Shown: positions 25,536-38,954, numbered from the stretch's first letter. The stretch is 64,000 nucleotides of DNA from Micromussa lordhowensis (GCA_964020085.1 OZ026601.1:27161918-27225917); one strand, 5' to 3'. Program-made: numbers and translations. The notes: generated from the letters alone by a model not told the origin.

Positions 25536-26108
25536 CAGCCAGTTCGCAGGCCCTGCTGGTCAGGTTGCCAATTTTCAGCAGCAGGTCTTGATAGTCAGTG
25601 GCCACCACAACGTCGTCTTCAGTCTCCGTTACCAATCGTAGTTCATCTCGGTTGATACCACTGCCAATACCCACGGCTAGAACACGAACGCCTGCCTTTC
25701 GCAAGGGCTCGGAGGCCTCTCTCAAGCCTTTGGCGTCGGCTGCTGGGGTCTGGGTACCGTCAGTTATCAGCAGGGCAAGCTTAGGCACGCCCGCTCTGGC
25801 TTCTGGGAAGATGTCAGTGGCTGCTAACTCCAGCGCTCTGTCGATTCGTGTCAGGCCTCTCTCGTAAGGTAGAGCATCCACAGCTTTGGCGAACTCCTCC
25901 GTGGTCGCATACTGGCCGAATCGAGCCTGTACTGAAGCTGAGTTACTGTACAGAACCATGGCTGCTTGACTCTGGTCTGCTGCTAGGCCGAAACTCTTGG
26001 CTACTTCCTTGACAAAGTTCTTCTGTTTCAGGTAGTTGCGTCTCCCAATGCTGCCCGAAGAATCGATGATAAATGCCACATCCACAGGAGAGCTACATGG
26101 CGGTGGTG
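25536..26108 (-). CDS. vWA exon 26 (D153N)
   Basis: One residue change, D153N, in the GSGID turn. The 5' intron has the AGATCTT variant near 26211, like exon 23, and TATTGC near 26449. Confidence 0.88.
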
Positions 26109-26523
26109 CTAATGAGACAGAAATTCAAGGCAATTAGTGTCATGCAGTTGTACTTTCTTGAGACTCAGCAAAGCTCATTCTTGTGCCAGCCCTTCTATCA
26201 AGAGGTCAAGATCTTGTTTTCATGAGCGCCTTGTTGGAAGCCAGACAAGCTAGCTAACGCGCCCAAAGGCCAGACAGATTTATTGACCGGTGGAAAAAGA
26301 AAGAACACGAGCTGCGGCCTTAAACCATGGCATGAGCGCTTCTCTGGCACTCAGTCCAATCGCGATTGGCGCCTTTTGAATGGTCGGACACTAGTTTGGG
26401 GCGCAAATTAACTTGGCGGGCTAGCATACAAGCAGGAAATCTCAGTATTGCTATCTAGCTAGACCTGTTTTGCAAAAGCCAAAGCCAGGCCACAAAGCGA
26501 CATCTAACTTTGACCACACTCAC

Positions 26524-27096
26524 CAGCCAGTTCGCAGGCCCTGCTGGTCAGGTTGCCAATTTTCAGCAGCAGGTCTTGATAGTCAGTGGCCACCACAACG
26601 TCGTCTTCAGTCTCCGTTACCAATCGTAGTTCATCTCGGTCGATACCACTGCCAATACCCACGGCTAGAACACGAACGCCTGCCTTTCGCAAGGGCTCGG
26701 AGGCCTCTCTCAAGCCTTTGGCGTCGGCTGCTGGGGTCTGGGTACCGTCAGTTATCAGCAGGGCAAGCTTAGGCACGCCCGCTCTGGCTTCTGGGAAGAT
26801 GTCAGTGGCTGCTAACTCCAGCGCTCTGTCGATTCGTGTCAGGCCTCTCTCGTAAGGTAGAGCATCCACAGCTTTGGCGAACTCCTCCGTGGTCGCATAC
26901 TGGCCGAATCGAGCCTGTACTGAAGCTGAGTTACTGTACAGAACCATGGCTGCTTGACTCTGGTCTGCTGCTAGGCCGAAACTCTTGGCTACTTCCTTGA
27001 CAAAGTTCTTCTGTTTCAGGTAGTTGCGTCTCCCAATGCTGCCCGAAGAATCGATGATAAATGCCACATCCACAGGAGAGCTACATGGTGGTGGTG
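26524..27096 (-). CDS. vWA exon 27
   Basis: Consensus protein with the silent CCA marker; 5' intron is the common 415-base form. Confidence 0.88.
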
Positions 27097-27511
27097 CTAA
27101 TGAGACAGAAATTCAAGGCAATTAGTGTCATGCAGTTGTACTTTCTTGAGACTCAGCAAAGCTCATTCTTGTGCCAGCCCTTCTATCAAGAGGTCAAGAC
27201 CTTGTTTTCATGAGCGCCTTGTTGGAAGCCAGACAAGCTAGCTAACGCGCCCAAAGGCCAGACAGATTTATTGACCGGTGGAAAAAGAAAGAACACGAGC
27301 TGCGGCCTTAAACCATGGCATGAGCGCTTCTCTGGCACTCAGTCCAATCGCGATTGGCGCCTTTTGAATGGTCGGACACTAGTTTGGGGCGCAAATTAAC
27401 TTGGCGGGCTAGCATACAAGCAGGAAATCTCAGTATTCCTATCTAGCTAGACCTGTTTTGCAAAAGCCAAAGCCAGGCCACAAAGCGACATCTAACTTTG
27501 ACCACACTCAC

Positions 27512-28084
27512 CAGCCAGTTCGCAGGCCCTGCTGGTCAGGTTGCCAATTTTCAGCAGCAGGTCTTGATAGTCAGTGGCCACCACAACGTCGTCTTCAGTC
27601 TCCGTTACCAATCGTAGTTCATCTCGGTCGATACCACTGCCAATACCCACGGCTAGAACACGAACGCCTGCCTTTCGCAAGGGCTCGGAGGCCTCTCTCA
27701 AGCCTTTGGCGTCGGCTGCTGGGGTCTGGGTACCGTCAGTTATCAGCAGGGCAAGCTTAGGCACGCCCGCTCTGGCTTCTGGGAAGATGTCAGTGGCTGC
27801 TAACTCCAGCGCTCTGTCGATTCGTGTCAGGCCTCTCTCGTAAGGTAGAGCATCCACAGCTTTGGCGAACTCCTCCGTGGTCGCATACTGGCCGAATCGA
27901 GCCTGTACTGAAGCTGAGTTACTGTACAGAACCATGGCTGCTTGACTCTGGTCTGCTGCTAGGCCGAAACTCTTGGCTACTTCCTTGACAAAGTTCTTCT
28001 GTTTCAGGTAGTTGCGTCTCCCAATGCTGCCCGAAGAATCGATGATAAATGCCACATCCACAGGAGAGCTACATGGTGGTGGTG
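27512..28084 (-). CDS. vWA exon 28
   Basis: Consensus protein with the silent CCA marker. The 5' intron has a change inside the pyrimidine tract near 28091 that leaves a usable acceptor, and the TATTGC variant. Confidence 0.88.
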
Positions 28085-28499
28085 CTAATGGGACAGAAAT
28101 TCAAGGCAATTAGTGTCATGCAGTTGTACTTTCTTGAGACTCAGCAAAGCTCATTCTTGTGCCAGCCCTTCTATCAAGAGGTCAAGACCTTGTTTTCATG
28201 AGCGCCTTGTTGGAAGCCAGACAAGCTAGCTAACGCGCCCAAAGGCCACACAGATTTATTGACCGGTGGAAAAAGAAAGAACACGAGCTGCGGCCTTAAA
28301 CCATGGCATGAGCGCTTCTCTGGCACTCAGTCCAATCGCGATTGGCGCCTTTTGAATGGTCGGACACTAGTTTGGGGCGCAAATTAACTTGGCGGGCTAG
28401 CATACAAGCAGGAAATCTCAGTATTGCTATCTAGCTAGACCTGTTTTGCAAAAGCCAAAGCCAGGCCACAAAGCGACATCTAACTTTGACCACACTCAC

Positions 28500-29072
28500 C
28501 AGCCAGTTCGCAGGCCCTGCTGGTCAGGTTGCCAATTTTCAGCAGCAGGTCTTGATAGTCAGTGGCCACCACAACGTCGTCTTCAGTCTCCGTTACCAAT
28601 CGTAGTTCATCTCGGTCGATACCACTGCCAATACCCACGGCTAGAACACGAACGCCTGCCTTTCGCAAGGGCTCGGAGGCCTCTCTCAAGCCTTTGGCGT
28701 CGGCTGCTGGGGTCTGGGTACCGTCAGTTATCAGCAGGGCAAGCTTAGGCACGCCCGCTCTGGCTTCTGGGAAGATGTCAGTGGCTGCTAACTCCAGCGC
28801 TCTGTCGATTCGTGTCAGGCCTCTCTCGTAAGGTAGAGCATCCACAGCTTTGGCGAACTCCTCCGTGGTCGCATACTGGCCGAATCGAGCCTGTACTGAA
28901 GCTGAGTTACTGTACAGAACCATGGCTGCTTGACTCTGGTCTGCTGCTAGGCCGAAACTCTTGGCTACTTCCTTGACAAAGTTCTTCTGTTTCAGGTAGT
29001 TGCGTCTCCCAATGCTGCCCGAAGAATCGATGATTAATGCCACATCCACAGGAGAGCTACATGGTGGTGGTG
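28500..29072 (-). CDS. vWA exon 29 (F13L)
   Basis: One residue change, F13L, in the first beta strand leading into the MIDAS. The 5' intron has the GGTATGAG variant near 29293 shared with introns 30, 33 and 34. Confidence 0.88.
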
Positions 29073-29487
29073 CTAATGAGACAGAAATTCAAGGCAATTA
29101 GTGTCATGCAGTTGTACTTTCTTGAGACTCAGCAAAGCTCATTCTTGTGCCAGCCCTTCTATCAAGAGGTCAAGACCTTGTTTTCATGAGCGCCTTGTTG
29201 GAAGCCAGACAAGCTAGCTAACGCGCCCAAAGGCCAGACAGATTTATTGACCGGTGGAAAAAGAAAGAACACGAGCTGCGGCCTTAAACCATGGTATGAG
29301 CGCTTCTCTGGCACTCAGTCCAATCGCGATTGGCGCCTTTTGAATGGTCGGACACTAGTGTGGGGCGCAAATTAACTTGGCGGGCTAGCATACAAGCAGG
29401 AAATCTCAGTATTGCTATCTAGCTAGACCTGTTTTGCAAAAGCCAAAGCCAGGCCACAAAGCGACATCTAACTTTGACCACACTCAC

Positions 29488-30060
29488 CAGCCAGTTCGCA
29501 GGCCCTGCTGGTCAGGTTGCCAATTTTCAGCAGCAGGTCTTGATAGTCAGTGGCCACCACAACGTCGTCTTCAGTCTCCGTTACCAATCGTAGTTCATCT
29601 CGGTCGATACCACTGCCAATACCCACGGCTAGAACACGAACGCCTGCCTTTCGCAAGGGCTCGGAGGCCTCTCTCAAGCCTTTGGCGTCGGCTGCTGGGG
29701 TCTGGGTACCGTCAGTTATCAGCAGGGCAAGCTTAGGCACGCCCGCTCTGGCTTCTGGGAAGATGTCAGTGGCTGCTAACTCCAGCGCTCTGTCGATTCG
29801 TGTCAGGCCTCTCTCGTAAGGTAGAGCATCCACAGCTTTGGCGAACTCCTCCGTGGTCGCATACTGGCCGAATCGAGCCTGTACTGAAGCTGAGTTACTG
29901 TACAGAACCATGGCTGCTTGACTCTGGTCTGCTGCTAGGCCGAAACTCTTGGCTACTTCCTTGACAAAGTTCTTCTGTTTCAGGTAGTTGCGTCTCCCAA
30001 TGCTGCCCGAAGAATCGATGATAAATGCCACATCCACAGGAGAGCTACATGGCGGTGGTG
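29488..30060 (-). CDS. vWA exon 30
   Basis: Consensus protein with the common CCG codon; 5' intron has the GGTATGAG variant near 30281. Confidence 0.88.
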
Positions 30061-30475
30061 CTAATGAGACAGAAATTCAAGGCAATTAGTGTCATGCAGT
30101 TGTACTTTCTTGAGACTCAGCAAAGCTCATTCTTGTGCCAGCCCTTCTATCAAGAGGTCAAGACCTTGTTTTCATGAGCGCCTTGTTGGAAGCCAGACAA
30201 GCTAGCTAACGCGCCCAAAGGCCAGACAGATTTATTGACCGGTGGAAAAAGAAAGAACACGAGCTGCGGCCTTAAACCATGGTATGAGCGCTTCTCTGGC
30301 ACTCAGTCCAATCGCGATTGGCGCCTTTTGAATGGTCGGACACTAGTTTGGGGCGCAAATTAACTTGGCGGGCTAGCATACAAGCAGGAAATCTCAGTAT
30401 TCCTATCTAGCTAGACCTGTTTTGCAAAAGCCAAAGCCAGGCCACAAAGCGACATCTAACTTTGACCACACTCAC

Positions 30476-31048
30476 CAGCCAGTTCGCAGGCCCTGCTGGT
30501 CAGGTTGCCAATTTTCAGCAGCAGGTCTTGATAGTCAGTGGCCACCACAACGTCGTCTTCAGTCTCCGTTACCAATCGTAGTTCATCTCGGTCGATACCA
30601 CTGCCAATACCCACGGCTAGAACACGAACGCCTGCCTTTCGCAAGGGCTCGGAGGCCTCTCTCAAGCCTTTGGCGTCGGCTGCTGGGGTCTGGGTACCGT
30701 CAGTTATCAGCAGGGCAAGCTTAGGCACGCCCGCTCTGGCTTCTGGGAAGATGTCAGTGGCTGCTAACTCCAGCGCTCTGTCGATTCGTGTCAGGCCTCT
30801 CTCGTAAGGTAGAGCATCCACAGCTTTGGCGAACTCCTCTGTGGTCGCATACTGGCCGAATCGAGCCTGTACTGAAGCTGAGTTACTGTACAGAACCATG
30901 GCTGCTTGACTCTGGTCTGCTGCTAGGCCGAAACTCTTGGCTACTTCCTTGACAAAGTTCTTCTGTTTCAGGTAGTTGCGTCTCCCAATGCTGCCCGAAG
31001 AATCCATGATAAATGCCACATCCACAGGAGAGCTACATGGCGGTGGTG
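30476..31048 (-). CDS. vWA exon 31 (I15M)
   Basis: One residue change, I15M, immediately before the MIDAS Asp16, and a private silent Thr change near 30840. The 5' intron (31049..31463) is the most diverged in the middle of the array. One change near 31067 opens a longer frame through the acceptor, but this is intron read-through and not a real N-terminus. Confidence 0.87.
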
Positions 31049-31463
31049 CTAATGAGACAGAAATTCTAGGCAATTAGTGTCATGCAGTTGTACTTTCTTG
31101 AGACTCAGCAAGGCTCATTCATGTGCCAGCCCTTCTATCAAGAGGTCAAGACCTTGTTTTCATGAGCGCCTTGTTGGAAGCCAGAGAAGCTAGCTAACGC
31201 GCCCAAAGGCCAGACAGATTTATCGACCGGTGGAAAAAGAAAGAACACGAGCTGCGGCCTTAAACCATGGCATGAGCGCTTCTCTGGCACTCAGTCCAAT
31301 CGCGATTGGCGCCTTTTGAATGGTCGGACACTAGTTTGGGGCGCAAATTAACTTGGCGGGCTAGCATACAAGCAGGAAATCTCAGTATTCCTATCTAGCT
31401 GGACCTGTTTTGCAAAAGCCAAAGCCAGGCCACAAAGCGACATCTAACTTTGACCACACTCAC

Positions 31464-32036
31464 CAGCCAGTTCGCAGGCCCTGCTGGTCAGGTTGCCAAT
31501 TTTCAGCAGCAGGTCTTGATAGTCAGTGGCCACCACAACGTCGTCTTCAGTCTCCGTTACCAATCGTAGTTCATCTCGGTCGATACCACTGCCAATACCC
31601 ACGGCTAGAACACGAACGCCTGCCTTTCGCAAGGGCTCGGAGGCCTCTCTCAAGCCTTTGGCGTCGGCTGCTGGGGTCTGGGTACCGTCAGTTATCAGCA
31701 GGGCAAGCTTAGGCACGCCCGCTCTGGCTTCTGGGAAGATGTCAGTGGCTGCTAACTCCAGCGCTCTGTCGATTCGTGTCAGGCCTCTCTCGTAAGGTAG
31801 AGCATCCACAGCTTTGGCGAACTCCTCCGTGGTCGCATACTGGCCGAATCGAGCCTGTACTGAAGCTGAGTTACTGTACAGAACCATGGCTGCTTGACTC
31901 TGGTCTGCTGCTAGGCCGAAACTCTTGGCTACTTCCTTGACAAAGTTCTTCTGTTTCAGGTAGTTGCGTCTCCCAATGCTGCCCGAAGAATCGATGATAA
32001 ATGCCACATCCACAGGAGAGCTACATGGTGGTGGTG
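31464..32036 (-). CDS. vWA exon 32
   Basis: Consensus protein; the last exon, going right, with the silent CCA marker. Confidence 0.88.
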
Positions 32037-32451
32037 CTAATGAGACAGAAATTCAAGGCAATTAGTGTCATGCAGTTGTACTTTCTTGAGACTCAGCAAA
32101 GCTCATTCTTGTGCCAGCCCTTCTATCAAGAGGTCAAGACCTTGTTTTCATGAGCGCCTTGTTGGAAGCCAGACAAGCTAGCTAACGCGCCCAAAGGCCA
32201 GACAGATTTATTGACCGGTGGAAAAAGAAAGAACACGAGCTGCGGCCTTAAACCATGGCATGAGCGCTTCTCTGGCACTCAGTCCAATCGCGATTGGCGC
32301 CTTTTGAATGGTCGGACACTAGTTTGGGGCGCAAATTAACTTGGCGGGCTAGCATACAAGCAGGAAATCTCAGTATTCCTATCTAGCTAGACCTGTTTTG
32401 CAAAAGCCAAAGCCAGGCCACAAAGCAACATCTAACTTTGACCACACTCAC

Positions 32452-33024
32452 CAGCCAGTTCGCAGGCCCTGCTGGTCAGGTTGCCAATTTTCAGCAGCAG
32501 GTCTTGATAGTCAGTGGCCACCACAACGTCGTCTTCAGTCTCCGTTACCAATCGTAGTTCATCTCGGTCGATACCACTGCCAATACCCACGGCTAGAACA
32601 CGAACGCCTGCCTTTCGCAAGGGCTCGGAGGCCTCTCTCAAGCCTTTGGCGTCGGCTGCTGGGGTCTGGGTACCGTCAGTTATCAGCAGGGCAAGCTTAG
32701 GCACGCCCGCTCTGGCTTCTGGGAAGATGTCAGTGGCTGCTAACTCCAGCGCTCTGTCGATTCGTGTCAGGCCTCTCTCGTAAGGTAGAGCATCCACAGC
32801 TTTGGCGAACTCCTCCGTGGTCGCATACTGGCCGAATCGAGCCTGTACTGAAGCTGAGTTACTGTACAGAACCATGGCTGCTTGACTCTGGTCTGCTGCT
32901 AGGCCGAAACTCTTGGCTACTTCCTTGACAAAGTTCTTCTGTTTCAGGTAGTTGCGTCTCCCAATGCTGCCCGAAGAATCGATGATAAATGCCACATCCA
33001 CAGGAGAGCTACATGGCGGTGGTG
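32452..33024 (-). CDS. vWA exon 33
   Basis: Consensus protein. The 5' intron (33025..33439) combines the GGTATGAG and GTGGG variants. Confidence 0.88.
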
Positions 33025-33439
33025 CTAATGAGACAGAAATTCAAGGCAATTAGTGTCATGCAGTTGTACTTTCTTGAGACTCAGCAAAGCTCATTCTTGT
33101 GCCAGCCCTTCTATCAAGAGGTCAAGACCTTGTTTTCATGAGCGCCTTGTTGGAAGCCAGACAAGCTAGCTAACGCGCCCAAAGGCCAGACAGATTTATT
33201 GACCGGTGGAAAAAGAAAGAACACGAGCTGCGGCCTTAAACCATGGTATGAGCGCTTCTCTGGCACTCAGTCCAATCGCGATTGGCGCCTTTTGAATGGT
33301 CGGACACTAGTGTGGGGCGCAAATTAACTTGGCGGGCTAGCATACAAGCAGGAAATCTCAGTATTCCTATCTAGCTAGACCTGTTTTGCGAAAGCCAAAG
33401 CCAGGCCACAAAGCGACATCTAACTTTGACCACACTCAC

Positions 33440-34012
33440 CAGCCAGTTCGCAGGCCCTGCTGGTCAGGTTGCCAATTTTCAGCAGCAGGTCTTGATAGTC
33501 AGTGGCCACCACAACGTCGTCTTCAGTCTCCGTTACCAATCGTAGTTCATCTCGGTCGATACCACTGCCAATACCCACGGCTAGAACACGAACGCCTGCC
33601 TTTCGCAAGGGCTCGGAGGCCTCTCTCAAGCCTTTGGCGTCGGCTGCTGGGGTCTGGGTACCGTCAGTTATCAGCAGGGCAAGCTTAGGCACGCCCGCTC
33701 TGGCTTCTGGGAAGATGTCAGTGGCTGCTAACTCCAGCGCTCTGTCGATTCGTGTCAGGCCTCTCTCGTAAGGTAGAGCATCCACAGCTTTGGCGAACTC
33801 CTCCGTGGTCGCATACTGGCCGAATCGAGCCTGTACTGAAGCTGAGTTACTGTACAGAACCATGGCTGCTTGACTCTGGTCTGCTGCTAGGCCGAAACTC
33901 TTGGCTACTTCCTTGACAAAGTTCTTCTGTTTCAGGTAGTTGCGTCTCCCAATGCTGCCCGAAGAATCGATGATAAATGCCACATCCACAGGAGAGCTAC
34001 ATGGCGGTGGTG
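33440..34012 (-). CDS. vWA exon 34
   Basis: Consensus protein. The 5' intron has GGTATGAG, GTGGG and TATTGC together; this is the rightmost TATTGC in the array. Confidence 0.88.
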
Positions 34013-34427
34013 CTAATGAGACAGAAATTCAAGGCAATTAGTGTCATGCAGTTGTACTTTCTTGAGACTCAGCAAAGCTCATTCTTGTGCCAGCCCTTCT
34101 ATCAAGAGGTCAAGACCTTGTTTTCATGAGCGCCTTGTTGGAAGCCAGACAAGCTAGCTAACGCGCCCAAAGGCCAGACAGATTTATTGACCGGTGGAAA
34201 AAGAAAGAACACGAGCTGCGGCCTTAAACCATGGTATGAGCGCTTCTCTGGCACTCAGTCCAATCGCGATTGGCGCCTTTTGAATGGTCGGACACTAGTG
34301 TGGGGCGCAAATTAACTTGGCGGGCTAGCATACAAGCAGGAAATCTCAGTATTGCTATCTAGCTAGACCTGTTTTGCAAAAGCCAAAGCCAGGCCACAAA
34401 GCGACATCTAACTTTGACCACACTCAC

Positions 34428-35000
34428 CAGCCAGTTCGCAGGCCCTGCTGGTCAGGTTGCCAATTTTCAGCAGCAGGTCTTGATAGTCAGTGGCCACCAC
34501 AACGTCGTCTTCAGTCTCCGTTACCAATCGTAGTTCATCTCGGTCGATACCACTGCCAATACCCACGGCTAGAACACGAACGCCTGCCTTTCGCAAGGGC
34601 TCGGAGGCCTCTCTCAAGCCTTTGGCGTCGGCTGCTGGGGTCTGGGTACCGTCAGTTATCAGCAGGGCAAGCTTAGGCACGCCCGCTCTGGCTTCTGGGA
34701 AGATGTCAGTGGCTGCTAACTCCAGCGCTCTGTCGATTCGTGTCAGGCCTCTCTCGTAAGGTAGAGCATCCACAGCTTTGGCGAACTCCTCCGTGGTCGC
34801 ATACTGGCCGAATCGAGCCTGTACTGAAGCTGAGTTACTGTACAGAACCATGGCTGCTTGACTCTGGTCTGCTGCTAGGCCGAAACTCTTGGCTACTTCC
34901 TTGACAAAGTTCTTCTGTTTCAGGTAGTTGCGTCTCCCAATGCTGCCCGAAGAATCGATGATAAATGCCACATCCACAGGAGAGCTACATGGCGGTGGTG
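34428..35000 (-). CDS. vWA exon 35
   Basis: Consensus protein. The 5' intron has TTCATGTGCC near 35072, shared with the intron of exon 31. Confidence 0.88.
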
Positions 35001-35415
35001 CTAATGAGACAGAAATTCAAGGCAATTAGTGTCATGCAGTTGTACTTTCTTGAGACTCAGCAAAGCTCATTCATGTGCCAGCCCTTCTATCAAGAGGTCA
35101 AGACCTTGTTTTCATGAGCGCCTTGTTGGAAGCCAGACAAGCTAGCTAACGCGCCCAAAGGCCAGACAGATTTATTGACCGGTGGAAAAAGAAAGAACAC
35201 GAGCTGCGGCCTTAAACCATGGCATGAGCGCTTCTCTGGCACTCAGTCCAATCGCGATTGGCGCCTTTTGAATGGTCGGACACTAGTTTGGGGCGCAAAT
35301 TAACTTGGCGGGCTAGCATACAAGCAGGAAATCTCAGTATTCCTATCTAGCTAGACCTGTTTTGCAAAAGCCAAAGCCAGGCCACAAAGCGACATCTAAC
35401 TTTGACCACACTCAC

Positions 35416-35988
35416 CAGCCAGTTCGCAGGCCCTGCTGGTCAGGTTGCCAATTTTCAGCAGCAGGTCTTGATAGTCAGTGGCCACCACAACGTCGTCTTC
35501 AGTCTCCGTTACCAATCGTAGTTCATCTCGGTCGATACCACTGCCAATACCCACGGCTAGAACACGAACGCCTGCCTTTCGCAAGGGCTCGGAGGCCTCT
35601 CTCAAGCCTTTGGCGTCGGCTGCTGGGGTCTGGGTACCGTCAGTTATCAGCAGGGCAAGCTTAGGCACGCCCGCTCTGGCTTCTGGGAAGATGTCGGTGG
35701 CTGCTAACTCCAGCGCTCTGTCGATTCGTGTCAGGCCTCTCTCGTAAGGTAGAGCATCCACAGCTTTGGCGAACTCCTCCGTGGTCGCATACTGGCCGAA
35801 TCGAGCCTGTACTGAAGCTGAGTTACTGTACAGAACCATGGCTGCTTGACTCTGGTCTGCTGCTAGGCCGAAACTCTTGGCTACTTCCTTGACAAAGTTC
35901 TTCTGTTTCAGGTAGTTGCGTCTCCCAATGCTGCCCGAAGAATCGATGATAAATGCCACATCCACAGGAGAGCTACATGGCGGTGGTG
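35416..35988 (-). CDS. vWA exon 36
   Basis: Consensus protein with a private silent Thr change near 35696. The 5' intron (35989..36404) returns to the five-T, GTGGG form that dominates the right part of the array. Confidence 0.88.
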
Positions 35989-36404
35989 CTAATGAGACAG
36001 AAATTCAAGGCAATTAGTGTCATGCAGTTGTACTTTCTTGAGACTCAGCAAAGCTCATTCTTGTGCCAGCCCTTCTATCAAGAGGTCAAGACCTTGTTTT
36101 TCATGAGCGCCTTGTTGGAAGCCAGACAAGCTAGCTAACGCGCCCAAAGGCCAGACAGATTTATTGACCGGTGGAAAAAGAAAGAACACGAGCTGCGGCC
36201 TTAAACCATGGCATGAGCGCTTCTCTGGCACCCAGTCCAATCGCGATTGGCGCCTTTTGAATGGTCGGACACTAGTGTGGGGCGCAAATTAACTTGGCGG
36301 GCTAGCATACAAGCAGGAAATCTCAGTATTCCTATCTAGCTAGACCTGTTTTGCAAAAGCCAAAGCCAGGCCACAAAGCGACATCTAACTTTGACCACAC
36401 TCAC

Positions 36405-36977
36405 CAGCCAGTTCGCAGGCCCTGCTGGTCAGGTTGCCAATTTTCAGCAGCAGGTCTTGATAGTCAGTGGCCACCACAACGTCGTCTTCAGTCTCCGTTA
36501 CCAATCGTAGTTCATCTCGGTCGATACCACTGCCAATACCCACGGCTAGAACACGAACGCCTGCCTTTCGCAAGGGCTCGGAGGCCTCTCTCAAGCCTTT
36601 GGCGTCGGCTGCTGGGGTCTGGGTACCGTCAGTTATCAGCAGGGCAAGCTTAGGCACGCCCGCTCTGGCTTCTGGGAAGATGTCAGTGGCTGCTAACTCC
36701 AGCGCTCTGTCGATTCGTGTCAGGCCTCTCTCGTAAGGTAGAGCATCCACAGCTTTGGCGAACTCCTCCGTGGTCGCATACTGGCCGAATCGAGCCTGTA
36801 CTGAAGCTGAGTTACTGTACAGAACCATGGCTGCTTGACTCTGGTCTGCTGCTAGGCCGAAACTCTTGGCTACTTCCTTGACAAAGTTCTTCTGTTTCAG
36901 GTAGTTGCGTCTCCCAATGCTGCCCGAAGAATCGATGATAAATGCCACATCCACAGGAGAGCTACATGGCGGTGGTG
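36405..36977 (-). CDS. vWA exon 37
   Basis: Consensus protein. The 5' intron (36978..37392) pairs four T with GTGGG, a mixed haplotype. Confidence 0.88.
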
Positions 36978-37392
36978 CTAATGAGACAGAAATTCAAGGC
37001 AATTAGTGTCATGCAGTTGTACTTTCTTGAGACTCAGCAAAGCTCATTCTTGTGCCAGCCCTTCTATCAAGAGGTCAAGACCTTGTTTTCATGAGCGCCT
37101 TGTTGGAAGCCAGACAAGCTAGCTAACACGCCCAAAGGCCAGACAGATTTATTGACCGGTGGAAAAAGAAAGAACACGAGCTGCGGCCTTAAACCATGGC
37201 ATGAGCGCTTCTCTGGCACTCAGTCCAATCGCGATTGGCGCCTTTTGAATGGTCGGACACTAGTGTGGGGCGCAAATTAACTTGGCGGGCTAGCATACAA
37301 GCAGGAAATCTCAGTATTCCTATCTAGCTAGACCTGTTTTGCAAAAGCCAAAGCCAGGCCACAAAGCGACATCTAACTTTGACCACACTCAC

Positions 37393-37965
37393 CAGCCAGT
37401 TCGCAGGCCCTGCTGGTCAGGTTGCCAATTTTCAGCAGCAGGTCTTGATAGTCAGTGGCCACCACAACGTTGTCTTCAGTCTCCGTTACCAATCGTAGTT
37501 CATCTCGGTCGATACCACTGCCAATACCCACGGCTAGAACACGAACGCCTGCCTTTCGCAAGGGCTCGGAGGCCTCTCTCAAGCCTTTGGCGTCGGCTGC
37601 TGGGGTCTGGGTACCGTCAGTTATCAGCAGGGCAAGCTTAGGCACGCCCGCTCTGGCTTCTGGGAAGATGTCAGTGGCTGCTAACTCCAGCGCTCTGTCG
37701 ATTCGTGTCAGGCCTCTCTCGTAAGGTAGAGCATCCACAGCATTGGCGAACTCCTCCGTGGTCGCATACTGGCCGAATCGAGCCTGTACTGAAGCTGAGT
37801 TACTGTACAGAACCATGGCTGCTTGACTCTGGTCTTCTGCTAGGCCGAAACTCTTGGCTACTTCCTTGACAAAGTTCTTCTGTTTCAGGTAGTTGCGTCT
37901 CCCAATGCTGCCCGAAGAATCGATGATAAATGCCACATCCACAGGAGAGCTACACGGCGGTGGTG
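37393..37965 (-). CDS. vWA exon 38 (A44E, K75N, D166N)
   Basis: Three residue changes make this one of the two most altered proteins in the array although it lies well inside it. It also has a silent CCG change in the opening PPP shared with exon 42. The MIDAS residues are untouched. Confidence 0.87.
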
Positions 37966-38381
37966 CTAATGAGACAGAAATTCAACGCAATTAGTGTCAT
38001 GCAGTTGTACTTTCTTGAGACTCAGCAAAGCTCATTCTTGTGCCAGCCCTTCTATCAAGAGGTCAAGACCTTGTTTTTCATGAGCGCCTTGTTGGAAGCC
38101 AGACAAGCTAGCTAACGCGCCCAAAGGCCAGACAGATTTATTGACCGGTGGAAAAAGAAAGAACACGAGCTGCGGCCTTAAACCATGGCATGAGCGCTTC
38201 TCTGGCACTCAGTCCAATCGCGATTGGCGCCTTTTGAATGGTCGGACACTAGTGTGGGGCGCAAATTAACTTGGCGGGCTAGCATACAAGCAGGAAATCT
38301 CAGTATTCCTATCTAGCTAGACCTGTTTTGCAAAAGCCAAAGCCAGGCCACAAAGCGACATCTAACTTTGACCACACTCAC

Positions 38382-38954
38382 CAGCCAGTTCGCAGGCCCT
38401 GCTGGTCAGGTTGCCAATTTTCAGCAGCAGGTCTTGATAGTCAGTGGCCACCACAACGTCGTCTTCAGTCTCCGTTACCAATCGTAGTTCATCTCGGTCG
38501 ATACCACTGCCAATACCCACGGCTAGAACACGAACGCCTGCCTTTCGCAAGGGCTCGGAGGCCTCTCTCAAGCCTTTGGCGTCGGCTGCTGGGGTCTGGG
38601 TACCGTCAGTTATCAGCAGGGCAAGCTTAGGCACGCCCGCTCTGGCTTCTGGGAAGATGTCAGTGGCTGCTAACTCCAGCGCTCTGTCGATTCGTGTCAG
38701 GCCTCTCTCGTAAGGTAGAGCATCCACAGCTTTGGCGAACTCCTCCGTGGTCGCATACTGGCCGAATCGAGCCTGTACTGAAGCTGAGTTACTGTACAGA
38801 ACCATGGCTGCTTGACTCTGGTCTGCTGCTAGGCCGAAACTCTTGGCTACTTCCTTGACAAAGTTCTTCTGTTTCAGGTAGTTGCGTCTCCCAATGCTGC
38901 CCGAAGAATCGATGATAAATGCCACATCCACAGGAGAGCTACATGGCGGTGGTG
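38382..38954 (-). CDS. vWA exon 39
   Basis: Consensus protein; five-T, GTGGG 5' intron (38955..39370). Confidence 0.88.

Noticed and set aside
30456..31073. A longer 205-residue version of the exon with its own ATG
   Set aside because: One intron base change opens the frame through the acceptor; the extra residues are intron.
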